Origin: Clostridium sp. CAG:710
GTDB taxonomy: Bacteria > Bacillota_I > Bacilli_A > RF39 > UBA660
DNA length: 7,240 bases
Assembly (NCBI GenBank): GCA_000432595.1
Contig: HF996842.1
Location: 1-7,240, forward strand
Direction of reading: 5' to 3'
Shown: piece after piece, positions 1 to 6,189 of the stretch
Position numbering within the stretch: position 1 is the stretch's first letter
Layout of the letters: each line of letters opens with the position of its first letter
Program-made: the position numbers and the translations under genes
Notes under the pieces: generated by a model
Seen by the model: only the letters and a program-made list of their open reading frames with translations
The model's database searches: none
Told to the model about the DNA's origin: nothing

Positions 1-267
1 TACTGTATATTCTAACATATCACCTGGTGCTATGGTCTCTGTTTGAAATGAGGCACTTAAATTTTCATATTTATGACTATTATCTTTAGCTAGACCTGTT
101 TTTCTTGATAATTGTATATTAGTAATTCTTACGTCCCATTCTCCTTGCATTTTAGCGGTTCCACCTATTGTTAATCTTTGAGATACGACTGCATATCCTA
201 CTGCCATCAACAATAATACAAAACAAAGAACTATAATCATTATATTTTTCTTCTTTTTTCTCTTCAT
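1..267 (-). CDS. Exported TasA/camelysin-like surface protein, N-terminal part (truncated by window edge)
   Basis: The first 89 codons of a gene that runs off the left edge. The ATG at 265-267 is preceded by GGGTG five bases upstream. Residues 2-6 (KRKKK) are a basic N-terminus. Residues 8-27 are a hydrophobic signal or anchor segment ending in GYAVVS, followed by LTIGGTAKM. Then come EWDVRITNI (about 43-51) and IAPGDMLEYTV (about 79-89). The order signal segment, GTA, WDV..NI, and PGD..EYTV resembles the start of TasA/camelysin-type secreted beta-sandwich proteins. In those, the PGD segment begins a strand of an Ig-like fold. Very similar N-termini are frequent in hypothetical proteins of uncultured gut Firmicutes; that is from memory, not from a search. 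It is likely exported and either membrane-anchored or released by a signal peptidase, possibly of the SipW kind. No such peptidase is visible here. Full length, C-terminus and function are unknown. It is separately transcribed from the genes to its right. Confidence 0.82.
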   Translation of the reverse strand, partial: MKRKKKKNIMIIVLCFVLLLMAVGYAVVSQRLTIGGTAKMQGEWDVRITNIQLSRKTGLAKDNSHKYENLSASFQTETIAPGDMLEYTV

Positions 268-307
268 AATAACACCCATACTGATTTTATTATTTACTAC
301 TATAATG

Positions 308-336
308 AGTATAACCTCTCTTTTAATTGTTTTCAA
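308..336 (-). promoter_or_regulatory. SigA-type promoter for the truncated surface-protein gene
   Basis: On the minus strand the -35 box TTGAAA (331-336) and the -10 box TATACT (308-313) are separated by exactly 17 bases (314-330). Each box is one base from consensus. Transcription would start near position 301, giving a leader of about 34 bases before the ATG at 267. The promoter lies downstream of the terminator at 394-418, which supports an independent unit. No start-site data are available, so this is a sequence-based prediction. Confidence 0.75.
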
Positions 337-393
337 GAGATAAGTTACTACTAGGTCATACTTTACCAAAATTAAAGAAGTTTTGGTTCACTT

Positions 394-418
394 AAAAACC
401 AATGCATAAGCATTGGTT
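394..418 (-). terminator. Intrinsic terminator after the AI-2E transporter gene
   Basis: On the minus strand a perfect 9-bp stem pairs AACCAATGC (410-418) with GCATTGGTT (397-405) around a TTAT loop. A run of five Ts (394-398) overlaps the stem end. It sits 13 bases past the stop codon of the transporter gene. It is the most GC-rich hairpin between genes in the window and probably ends the six-gene unit starting at 6115. Confidence 0.82.
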
Positions 419-431
419 AAATAATATTATT

Positions 432-1481
432 CTATATTAAATCGTCTATTTTACCATAAATATCTTTTTTAAAGAAATTATAAGTACAGTTTAATACTAT
501 ATAAGTAGGAAGTGCTATTACTATACCAAGTACTCCTAGTAATGCTCCTCCAACAAATACAGAGAATATTGACCATATTGGATTTATATTGTTTGTTTTT
601 CCATAAACTTTTGGTGATATTATATATCCATCTATATTAGGGAATACTAAACAAATTATCATAGTCGCTATAAAAAGTTTTGGAGATACAACAGATGCAA
701 GTATAACCGCAATTATGTTAGTCGCAAGTCCACCAAAATATGGAATTACGGTAGTTAATGAAGCAAGTATACCAAGTAATAACCAGTTTGGATGTCCAAC
801 TATTCCAAATAAGAATGAATACTCAAAAAGTTGTATAACCATAAATATTACTAATCCTTGTAGATAGTTACCAAGTTCATTATCAACACATTTTACATAA
901 TCAAATGCTCTAGGATTAATTCTTTTTAATATTGTTTTTGCCCTAATTCTTATTTTATCCATATCAACTAGTAAATAGATAGATACTATTATTATTATAA
1001 TTGTCTTTGTAAGTACATCAACTGATTTAGAGACAAAATCGATTGTTCCTGTTGAAATATACTCTCCAACGTTTGAAATCAGCTTATTAAGAGTTCCATT
1101 AATTGTATCTTCAAATCCGCCTAAATTTATTTCAAATTTTGTAGATAAATCTGTTGCTACTTGCCCAATCATTTTGGATAATGAAATAAGCTGTTCATAT
1201 ATTAGAGGAATTGTAACAGAGAAGAGTGCAACTATAACAACAAGTATTAATATAACTACTACCCCAACTGCTATACCTTTTCTAACTCCTTTTTGTTCTA
1301 ATTTTCTAACACATGGATAAAGTGAGTATGCAATCGCAAATGAAATAATAAATGGTATTAAAATCGATATAATTTTGCCTACTATTCCACTCCAATATTC
1401 AAATGTTTTAAACCCTAAAAATAGTATTACTACTAGCATAAGTATATTAAGTAGTTTATAATTTAATTTATTTTTAAACAT
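432..1481 (-). CDS. AI-2E family transporter (multi-pass membrane permease)
   Basis: A 349-residue protein of the AI-2E transporter family (PF01594; YdbI/YtvI/PerM/TqsA relatives), near the usual length of 340-380. Hydrophobic segments lie at about 11-29, 32-54, 69-94, 157-173, 206-228, 231-282 (two spans with a short break) and 301-335. A soluble stretch at 95-155 follows the third span, as in the family. Family motifs are visible: IPYFGG (246-251), D-G-Y-I-I-S-P-K-V-Y-G (284-294) and G-A-L-L-G-V-L-G-I-V-I-A-L-P (312-325). Members have been linked to autoinducer-2 export, Na+/H+ antiport or glycine betaine-related transport, so the family name does not fix the substrate. The gene is last in the unit. 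It starts one base after the dtd stop, with a Shine-Dalgarno site inside dtd, so its translation is probably coupled. A strong terminator follows. The family call is secure and the substrate is unknown. Confidence 0.93.
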   Translation of the reverse strand: MFKNKLNYKLLNILMLVVILFLGFKTFEYWSGIVGKIISILIPFIISFAIAYSLYPCVRKLEQKGVRKGIAVGVVVILILVVIVALFSVTIPLIYEQLISLSKMIGQVATDLSTKFEINLGGFEDTINGTLNKLISNVGEYISTGTIDFVSKSVDVLTKTIIIIIVSIYLLVDMDKIRIRAKTILKRINPRAFDYVKCVDNELGNYLQGLVIFMVIQLFEYSFLFGIVGHPNWLLLGILASLTTVIPYFGGLATNIIAVILASVVSPKLFIATMIICLVFPNIDGYIISPKVYGKTNNINPIWSIFSVFVGGALLGVLGIVIALPTYIVLNCTYNFFKKDIYGKIDDLI

Positions 1482-1482
1482 A

Positions 1483-1920
1483 TTATTCCCTCTCTAACAT
1501 TATTGTAACAGGTCCATCATTTTTAATATCAACCAACATATCAGCGCCAAACTTACCTGTTTCTACACATATGTATCTACTTAGTTTATTATTAAATTCT
1601 TCATATAGTGAAATTGCTTTTTCGCCATTTAATGCATTAATATAACTAGGCCTATTTCCTTTTTTAGAGTTTGCATAAAGCGTAAACTGTGAAATAGATA
1701 ATATACTTCCACCTACATCTAATATACTTTTATTCATAACTCCGTTAGAATCATCATAAATTCTAAGATTTAGTACTTTATTTACCATATAATCAATTGT
1801 ATCTGAATTATCACCTTCGGTAAATCCAACTAGTAATACTGCGCCTTTATCTATTCTTCCTATTACTTCATTATCAACTGTAACCGATGATGATAATGCC
1901 CTTTGTACAAGTACTCTCAT
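1483..1920 (-). CDS. dtd: D-aminoacyl-tRNA deacylase (DTD)
   Basis: A 145-residue homodimeric cytosolic enzyme that hydrolyses D-amino acids (and glycine mischarged on tRNA-Ala) from tRNAs, a proofreading step in translation. Full length for the family (about 145-150). Diagnostic segments are the N-terminal MRVLVQRA, SQFTLYA (77-83), KGNRPS (87-92), TGKFGADM (121-128) and NDGPVT (134-139). SQxTL and the Gly-Pro of NxGPVT form the active pocket, with the cis-Gly-Pro contributed across the dimer interface. All are intact. The ATG overlaps the relA stop as ATGA (1917-1920), and a GAGGG site (1928-1932) lies inside the relA end, so translation is likely coupled. relA followed by dtd is the same order as in Bacillus, which supports both calls. 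Confidence 0.97.
   Translation of the reverse strand: MRVLVQRALSSSVTVDNEVIGRIDKGAVLLVGFTEGDNSDTIDYMVNKVLNLRIYDDSNGVMNKSILDVGGSILSISQFTLYANSKKGNRPSYINALNGEKAISLYEEFNNKLSRYICVETGKFGADMLVDIKNDGPVTIMLERE
1488..1494 (-). promoter_or_regulatory. Ribosome binding site of the AI-2E gene, inside the last dtd codons
   Basis: The minus strand reads GAGAGGG six bases before the ATG at 1479-1481. These bases encode the Glu-Arg and the start of the final Glu codon of dtd, and the dtd stop (1483-1485) lies between the site and the start codon. Ribosomes finishing dtd are thus placed at the next start, which implies coupled translation. Confidence 0.7.
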
Positions 1921-4067
1921 TTTATAACCCTCACTACATTTTTTATATATTTTATATTTGATATATCATTCATAAATTTAGATAGTTTTGTTAAATTTTC
2001 TACATATATATCTATTTGGAAAGTAATGCCATCCATTCTGTTTATAGTTTTAATACTATCAATATTTACTCCAAGTGGAATAGCTTTTTGAGTAATATCC
2101 ATCATAGCTTTATCGCTCGTTTCACTATAGACAATTAAACTAGTTAAAAATTTACCTGAAGTTGTATTATTCCATTTTACGTTGATCATTCGGCTATCTA
2201 AAAATTCCAAATTATGGCAACTTTTTCTATGTACACTTATACCATTACCTTTAGTAATATATCCGACAATTTCGTCTCCTGGTATTGGACTACAGCAATT
2301 AGCAATATTAACTTTTACTTTATCTATTCCTTCTACAATTATATTATTATCTATTGTAGCAATAGGATGTTTAATTTTAACTTCTTCTTTTGGTTGCTCT
2401 TTTTTATTTAATAAGTTAACTACATAACTTGCACTAAATTTACCATTACCAATTGATAAGTATAGTTCATCTAAATCAATAAGCTTTAATTCTGACAATA
2501 ATATATTAAGATTTTCTTCACTTAAAAATTCACTAAATACTATTTTTTGTTTACGCATTTCTTTTTCAAGTGAATCCTTACCTCTTTCTATATATCTATC
2601 TCTTTCACTTTTAGTAAAAAATGCTTTTATTTTATTCTTAGCTTGAGTAGATGCAACTATATTTAGCCATTCTTTCGAAGGACCTGGAGAATTTTTATTA
2701 GTTATAATTTTTACTATATCATTATTTTTAAGTTCTGAATTAAGTGGAACCATATTGTTGTTTACAATGGCCCCAACTGTTGTTTCACCAACTCTAGTAT
2801 GAACTCTATAAGCAAAATCTATTGGAGTTGAACCTTTTGGAAGTTCAAATATATCTCCTTTTGGTGTAAAAACATATATATTATTATTAAGTATTTCATT
2901 TTTAACACTATTTACAAAATCTTCACTACTCATTTTTTCTTCGTTTAATTCTATAATTGATTTAAAAAATTGTAGTTTTGCCTCGGTAGAAGTTCTAACC
3001 CCTTCTGTTAGTGTCTTATGTTCTTTATATGCCCAGTGAGAAGCAACACCGTTTTCTGCAATTTCATCCATCTCATGAGTTCTTATCTGAATTTCAAAAA
3101 GGTAACCATCTATACCAAATACTGTTGTGTGTAATGATTGATACCCATTTGGTTTAGGCATTGCAACATAATCTTTAAATCTTTTAGGAATAGGTCTATA
3201 TTTAGAATGTATAATTCCAAGTGCCTGATAACATTCTTGTTCTGTATCAACCAGTACTCTTAAAGCAAGTAAATCATATATATCACTAAACTTTCTACCT
3301 TTTTCTAGCTTTTTATAAATACTATAAATGCTTTTACTTCTTCCTTTTATTTCGTGTGGTATATCATGCTCTTTTAATAGATTTGTAACTGATTCAAGCA
3401 TATCCCCGACTACTTTATCTCTTTCTAATTTTGTATTATTTAATTTTTCAGCTATGTCATAGAAAACATCAGGTTTTAAATATCTTAATGATAAATCTTC
3501 AAGTTCACTTTTTAATTTATGAATACCTAAATGGTGGGCAATTGGAGTTAAAATTTCCAAGGTTTCTTTAGCTATATGTTTCTGTTTTGCCTCAGGGAGT
3601 GCCCATAGTGTTCTCATGTTATGAAGTCTATCAGATAATTTAATAATAATAACTCTAACGTCTTCACTCATACCTACAATTATCTTTTTATAGTATTCTA
3701 TTAAAGCCTCATTTTCTGTAGAAAAATGAATTTTACTTATTTTTGTTACTCCATAAACAAGTTCGGCAATCTCATCTCCAAAAGTCTCTATAATTTCTTC
3801 TTTTGAAGTATCACAATCTTCTATAACATCATGTAAAAGCCCAGCACAAATACTTGGAGTATCAGCATAGACTGTAGTAAGTATAATTGCAGTAGCAAGA
3901 GGATGACTAATGTATTCTTCTCCACTCTTGCGATACTGTCCTTGATGTTTTTCTTTTGCATACTCGTATACTTCTCTTATTTTATTTAAATCATCTTTAT
4001 CAGTTATATAGCTACTTGCTTTTTCTATTAGTGTTTCAATAGTTGCATTATTTAAACTCTTTGTCAT
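1917..4067 (-). CDS. relA: Bifunctional (p)ppGpp synthetase/hydrolase, RelA/SpoT homologue (Rel)
   Basis: A 716-residue long RSH protein, within the family's usual 700-750. It makes (p)ppGpp from ATP and GTP/GDP on starved ribosomes and degrades it otherwise. The HD hydrolase domain (about 25-195) keeps its metal ligands H55, HD79-80 and D146 in the S-D-R-L-H-N motif. The synthetase domain (about 235-350) has R-S-K-S (243-246), the R-F-K-D-Y loop (296-300), N-G-Y-Q-S-L-H-T (307-314) and E-I-Q-I-R-T (325-330). The RxKD form, together with an intact HD site, indicates a bifunctional Rel rather than a synthetase-only RelA. A TGS domain (about 395-456), a Cys-Cys zinc-finger/RIS segment (C591, C592, H613, C617) and a C-terminal ACT domain (about 638-716) follow. 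The start is supported by GAGGTG five bases upstream. Eighteen bases separate it from comN, and it overlaps dtd by four. In Bacillus, recJ and apt lie upstream; they are absent here. Confidence 0.98.
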   Translation of the reverse strand: MTKSLNNATIETLIEKASSYITDKDDLNKIREVYEYAKEKHQGQYRKSGEEYISHPLATAIILTTVYADTPSICAGLLHDVIEDCDTSKEEIIETFGDEIAELVYGVTKISKIHFSTENEALIEYYKKIIVGMSEDVRVIIIKLSDRLHNMRTLWALPEAKQKHIAKETLEILTPIAHHLGIHKLKSELEDLSLRYLKPDVFYDIAEKLNNTKLERDKVVGDMLESVTNLLKEHDIPHEIKGRSKSIYSIYKKLEKGRKFSDIYDLLALRVLVDTEQECYQALGIIHSKYRPIPKRFKDYVAMPKPNGYQSLHTTVFGIDGYLFEIQIRTHEMDEIAENGVASHWAYKEHKTLTEGVRTSTEAKLQFFKSIIELNEEKMSSEDFVNSVKNEILNNNIYVFTPKGDIFELPKGSTPIDFAYRVHTRVGETTVGAIVNNNMVPLNSELKNNDIVKIITNKNSPGPSKEWLNIVASTQAKNKIKAFFTKSERDRYIERGKDSLEKEMRKQKIVFSEFLSEENLNILLSELKLIDLDELYLSIGNGKFSASYVVNLLNKKEQPKEEVKIKHPIATIDNNIIVEGIDKVKVNIANCCSPIPGDEIVGYITKGNGISVHRKSCHNLEFLDSRMINVKWNNTTSGKFLTSLIVYSETSDKAMMDITQKAIPLGVNIDSIKTINRMDGITFQIDIYVENLTKLSKFMNDISNIKYIKNVVRVIK

Positions 4068-4085
4068 TTTAACACCTCGCGTTTA

Positions 4086-4367
4086 TTATATTATCTCAAC
4101 ATCATAGTTTGCTTCCCTTTTCATCTTTTTCATTTCATTCTTAACATAATTATCAATTACAGAATTTTCAGTATTTAGAATATCATCAACTACATCAGAT
4201 AGCAATAGTCCTTTGTCTTTTTTCCAACGAAGTTCAACAAGACAGTTCCAAATATCTTCTTCTTTTATATAATTAATATCATCCTTTTTTAATTCTTTTA
4301 CTTTACTTTTAAGTGCCGGATAAACTCTTTTATATAATTCTTCAATACTAGTGAAATTTATATCCAT
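4086..4367 (-). CDS. comN: ComN-family post-transcriptional regulator (YrzD-like)
   Basis: A 93-residue, highly charged, mainly helical protein with no membrane segment. The pattern Y-P-A-L-K-S-K-V-K-E-L (16-26), then E-E-D-I-W-N-C-L (36-43) and R-W-K-K (47-50), then L-S-D-V-V-D-D-I-L (56-64) matches my recollection of the Post_transcr_Reg family (PF13797), whose characterised member is Bacillus subtilis ComN. There it promotes accumulation of the comE competence-operon mRNA and associates with DivIVA at the septum and poles. Context agrees: in Bacillus comN lies a few genes upstream of relA and dtd. The start has a perfect AGGAGG site (4374-4379), and its stop lies 18 bases before relA. The basic tail (residues 79-84, MKKMKR) could contact RNA or be unstructured. 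The target in this organism is unknown because no competence genes are visible. The family call rests on remembered motifs plus synteny, so it is firm but not certain. Confidence 0.75.
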   Translation of the reverse strand: MDINFTSIEELYKRVYPALKSKVKELKKDDINYIKEEDIWNCLVELRWKKDKGLLLSDVVDDILNTENSVIDNYVKNEMKKMKREANYDVEII

Positions 4368-4373
4368 AGTTAG

Positions 4374-4380
4374 CCTCCTA
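4374..4380 (-). promoter_or_regulatory. Shine-Dalgarno site of comN fused to the rnhB stop codon
   Basis: The minus strand reads TAGGAGG: TAG (4378-4380) is the rnhB stop and AGGAGG (4374-4379) is a full-consensus ribosome binding site six bases before the comN ATG. The shared bases mean a terminating ribosome covers the comN site, a layout typical of coupled or reinitiating translation. Confidence 0.75.
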
Positions 4381-5013
4381 TTTATTATATATTCTATTTA
4401 CATGTTCCGTAACTGGCTTAAAAGTCTTTCTGTGTTCTTTTAATATTCCATATTTTGAAATTGCTTCTATATGATCTTTAGTTGGATAGCCTTTATTTTT
4501 AGCAAATTTATACATAGGATATTTTTTATCTAATTCATACATCATTCTATCTCTTGTTACTTTTGCTATAACGCTAGCTGCGGAAATAGTAATGCTTTTT
4601 AAATCACCTTTTATGATTGATGTGGATGGGACATCTAATTTATCTAGTTTCATGGCATCTATTAAAATATAATCTGGTTTCACACTCATATTATCAACTG
4701 CTTGATACATAGCAAGTTTAGTAGCTTCATATATGTTAACCTTATCTATTACATCTTCATCCATTATACCAATTCCAACTGAGATTGCTTTTTCCATGAT
4801 AATATCATAAAACATATCACGTTTTTTTTCACTTAGTTTCTTAGAATCGGTTAATCCATCTAATGCAAAATCTTCTGGAAGTATGACACAAGCGGTAACA
4901 ACAGGACCAACAAGTGGCCCTCTACCAACCTCATCTATTCCACCAATTAATTTATATCCTTTACTGTATAATTCATTTTCATATTGCCTATTATCTATCT
5001 CGTTATTTTTCAT
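4378..5013 (-). CDS. rnhB: Ribonuclease HII
   Basis: A 211-residue cytosolic endonuclease that cuts the RNA strand of RNA-DNA hybrids and nicks DNA at single misincorporated ribonucleotides. The length is normal. The catalytic set is complete: D27 and E28 in D-E-V-G-R-G (27-32), D119 in I-L-I-D-A (116-120), and D155 in K-V-T-R-D-R (151-156). Other family segments are D-S-K-K-L-S (56-61), A-A-S-V-I-A-K (145-151), N-K-G-Y-P-T-K-D-H (173-181) and H-R-K-T-F-K-P (194-200). The G-R-G of the first motif is the part that recognises the RNA-DNA junction in this family. The ATG at 5011-5013 overlaps the upstream membrane-protein gene by 11 bases, with GGAG (5017-5020) close upstream. rbgA followed by rnhB is a known Bacillus order, here interrupted by the membrane-protein gene. 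Confidence 0.98.
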   Translation of the reverse strand: MKNNEIDNRQYENELYSKGYKLIGGIDEVGRGPLVGPVVTACVILPEDFALDGLTDSKKLSEKKRDMFYDIIMEKAISVGIGIMDEDVIDKVNIYEATKLAMYQAVDNMSVKPDYILIDAMKLDKLDVPSTSIIKGDLKSITISAASVIAKVTRDRMMYELDKKYPMYKFAKNKGYPTKDHIEAISKYGILKEHRKTFKPVTEHVNRIYNK

Positions 5014-6115
5014 AATCTCCTACTTCAATCTTTGATAAAATTTCTTCGTTACCATATATTGTAACTTTACTATATTTTAATAAATTATAATTATATAATG
5101 TCTCATTAGTTATACTGTTTATTAACATATTATATATTTTTTCTATGTCTTTAATACCTAATACTAGCTTATTAGAGTAAATTAAATTAATTTTATTATT
5201 TTTTGTAGCTATAGTTTGTAATGAAATTGAGGTATTTGAAGTTGTTGTTTCAATCAATATTTCATCACCTAAACTATTATCTATTTCTTTTGTTATTGCT
5301 ACGTTCTCATTATATTTTGCTTTAAGTGCTTTATAAGTTTTACTTTTATCAGTTCTTAAACTTACTTGTTCAGTTGTTGTAGTAAAATTGCTAGGTAGTG
5401 AATCAACATATTTATATCTAGCTAGTTCAAAATTAATACAAATAATTCCAATAATAAATACTATAAGGCCTCCAAGGGCAATATTTACATATTTTTTTGA
5501 ACCTTTTTTTAATGTCATAACATCTAAAATTAATAAAACCGCAGTTCCTAATATAATAGAAAATCCAATTAAGATTAAGAATGTACTAAATAAGTAATAG
5601 CCATGTGTAACAAGTGCAATATTCATACCAATCATAATCATAATGGCAAATATAATTAAAACAAGTGGTACTGCCGCTATAATAGAACAAATCCTTACGA
5701 CTTTAATTATAGGTAAAAATATATTCTTTTTAAGCCTTGTGTCTTTTCTTCTGTTTTCTTCAATTAGATTCAATTCTTTATCTTCTAATATAGAAGAAAG
5801 AACTTTTGATATAACTGTCAAGCAAAATATTAAATATGATAAATCAAGCATAAAAGCCCAAGCAAATGATAGAAATGCTCTTAGTGAAGCTCCTACTTTA
5901 TAAATCAACATAACCCCTATTTCTTTAACTAATGAAAATGGAATACTTAAAACAGCAAGAACTATTATAGTAACCACTATTTTAGTAGCAATTAAAACAG
6001 AATCCTTTTTATTTTTATTTGCTGCTAAACGCCCTGCTTTTTTCAAAAAATTAGTAACTTTTTCTGACAAGTAGTCAATTAAATTAATTAAAGACATTTT
6101 ATTATTCTCTTTCAT
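5003..6115 (-). CDS. Unrecognised multi-pass membrane protein with C-terminal soluble domain
   Basis: A 370-residue protein that I do not recognise. Residues 1-38 are basic and amphipathic. Hydrophobic segments lie at about 40-62, 83-107, 138-165, 174-199 and 209-228, with a weaker one near 66-76. A charged loop (111-132, rich in Lys, Arg and Glu) separates the second and third. Residues 232-370 form a soluble domain. It begins with a Ser/Thr-rich linker (243-250) and continues with alternating hydrophobic/polar stretches (about 285-317) suggesting beta strands. By the positive-inside rule the charged loop is probably cytoplasmic, and with five spans the C-terminal domain would be outside; this is inference. 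The start is well supported: GGAGG (6122-6126) lies six bases before the ATG, under an extended -10 promoter. The gene leads the unit and overlaps rnhB by 11 bases. A resemblance to cell-envelope stress or adhesin-head beta domains was considered but is too weak to name. No catalytic motif is evident. Confidence 0.85.
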   Translation of the reverse strand: MKENNKMSLINLIDYLSEKVTNFLKKAGRLAANKNKKDSVLIATKIVVTIIVLAVLSIPFSLVKEIGVMLIYKVGASLRAFLSFAWAFMLDLSYLIFCLTVISKVLSSILEDKELNLIEENRRKDTRLKKNIFLPIIKVVRICSIIAAVPLVLIIFAIMIMIGMNIALVTHGYYLFSTFLILIGFSIILGTAVLLILDVMTLKKGSKKYVNIALGGLIVFIIGIICINFELARYKYVDSLPSNFTTTTEQVSLRTDKSKTYKALKAKYNENVAITKEIDNSLGDEILIETTTSNTSISLQTIATKNNKINLIYSNKLVLGIKDIEKIYNMLINSITNETLYNYNLLKYSKVTIYGNEEILSKIEVGDYEK

Positions 6116-6134
6116 AACAATCCTCCATATTATG

Positions 6135-6165
6135 ATTATAACATAAAAATCAATCTAAAAAACAA
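6135..6165 (-). promoter_or_regulatory. Extended -10 promoter of the six-gene unit
   Basis: The minus strand reads TGTTATAAT: a perfect TATAAT (6135-6140) preceded by TG (6142-6143) at the extended -10 spacing. No good -35 is present. The best match, TTGTTT (6160-6165), lies 19 bases upstream, and extended -10 promoters often lack one. The start would fall near 6128, just before the GGAGG at 6122-6126, so the leader would be very short. The T-rich tract upstream comes from the rbgA terminator. Confidence 0.55.
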
Positions 6166-6189
6166 AAAAATAGATTAATTATAATCTAT
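6164..6189 (-). terminator. AT-stem terminator overlapping the end of rbgA
   Basis: On the minus strand ATAGATTA (6182-6189) pairs perfectly with TAATCTAT (6170-6177) around a TAAT loop, and six further Ts follow (6164-6169). The stop codon TAA (6179-6181) lies in the loop, so the 5' arm is made of the last coding bases. The stem has one GC pair in eight, so termination may be partial. Transcription from rbgA could read into the next unit. Confidence 0.55.

Noticed and set aside
365..387. Second inverted repeat (ACCAAAA ... TTTTGGT, 9-base loop) just past the operon terminator.
   Set aside because: Seven weak pairs, no T-run in either direction, and no operator-like link to the promoter at 308-336; probably chance in AT-rich sequence.
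268..431. A riboswitch or small RNA in the 164-base gap.
   Set aside because: The gap is accounted for by a terminator, a promoter and a short leader of about 34 bases; no conserved riboswitch core is visible.
1917..1920. Possible use of TGA as tryptophan (Mycoplasma code), given the low GC.
   Set aside because: relA ends in TGA exactly where the ACT domain should end and where dtd begins; tryptophans in the visible proteins (for example RbgA WYPGHM) use TGG.
1903..2427. Plus-strand open frames of 62-81 codons opposite relA and dtd.
   Set aside because: They are antisense to strongly conserved relA/dtd codons, lack ribosome sites, and their hydrophobic composition is what the reverse complement of AT-rich code gives.
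5388..5903. Plus-strand open frames of 69 and 86 codons opposite the membrane-protein gene.
   Set aside because: No ribosome binding site, no recognisable domain, and a well-supported minus-strand gene with a start signal and overlaps covers the region.
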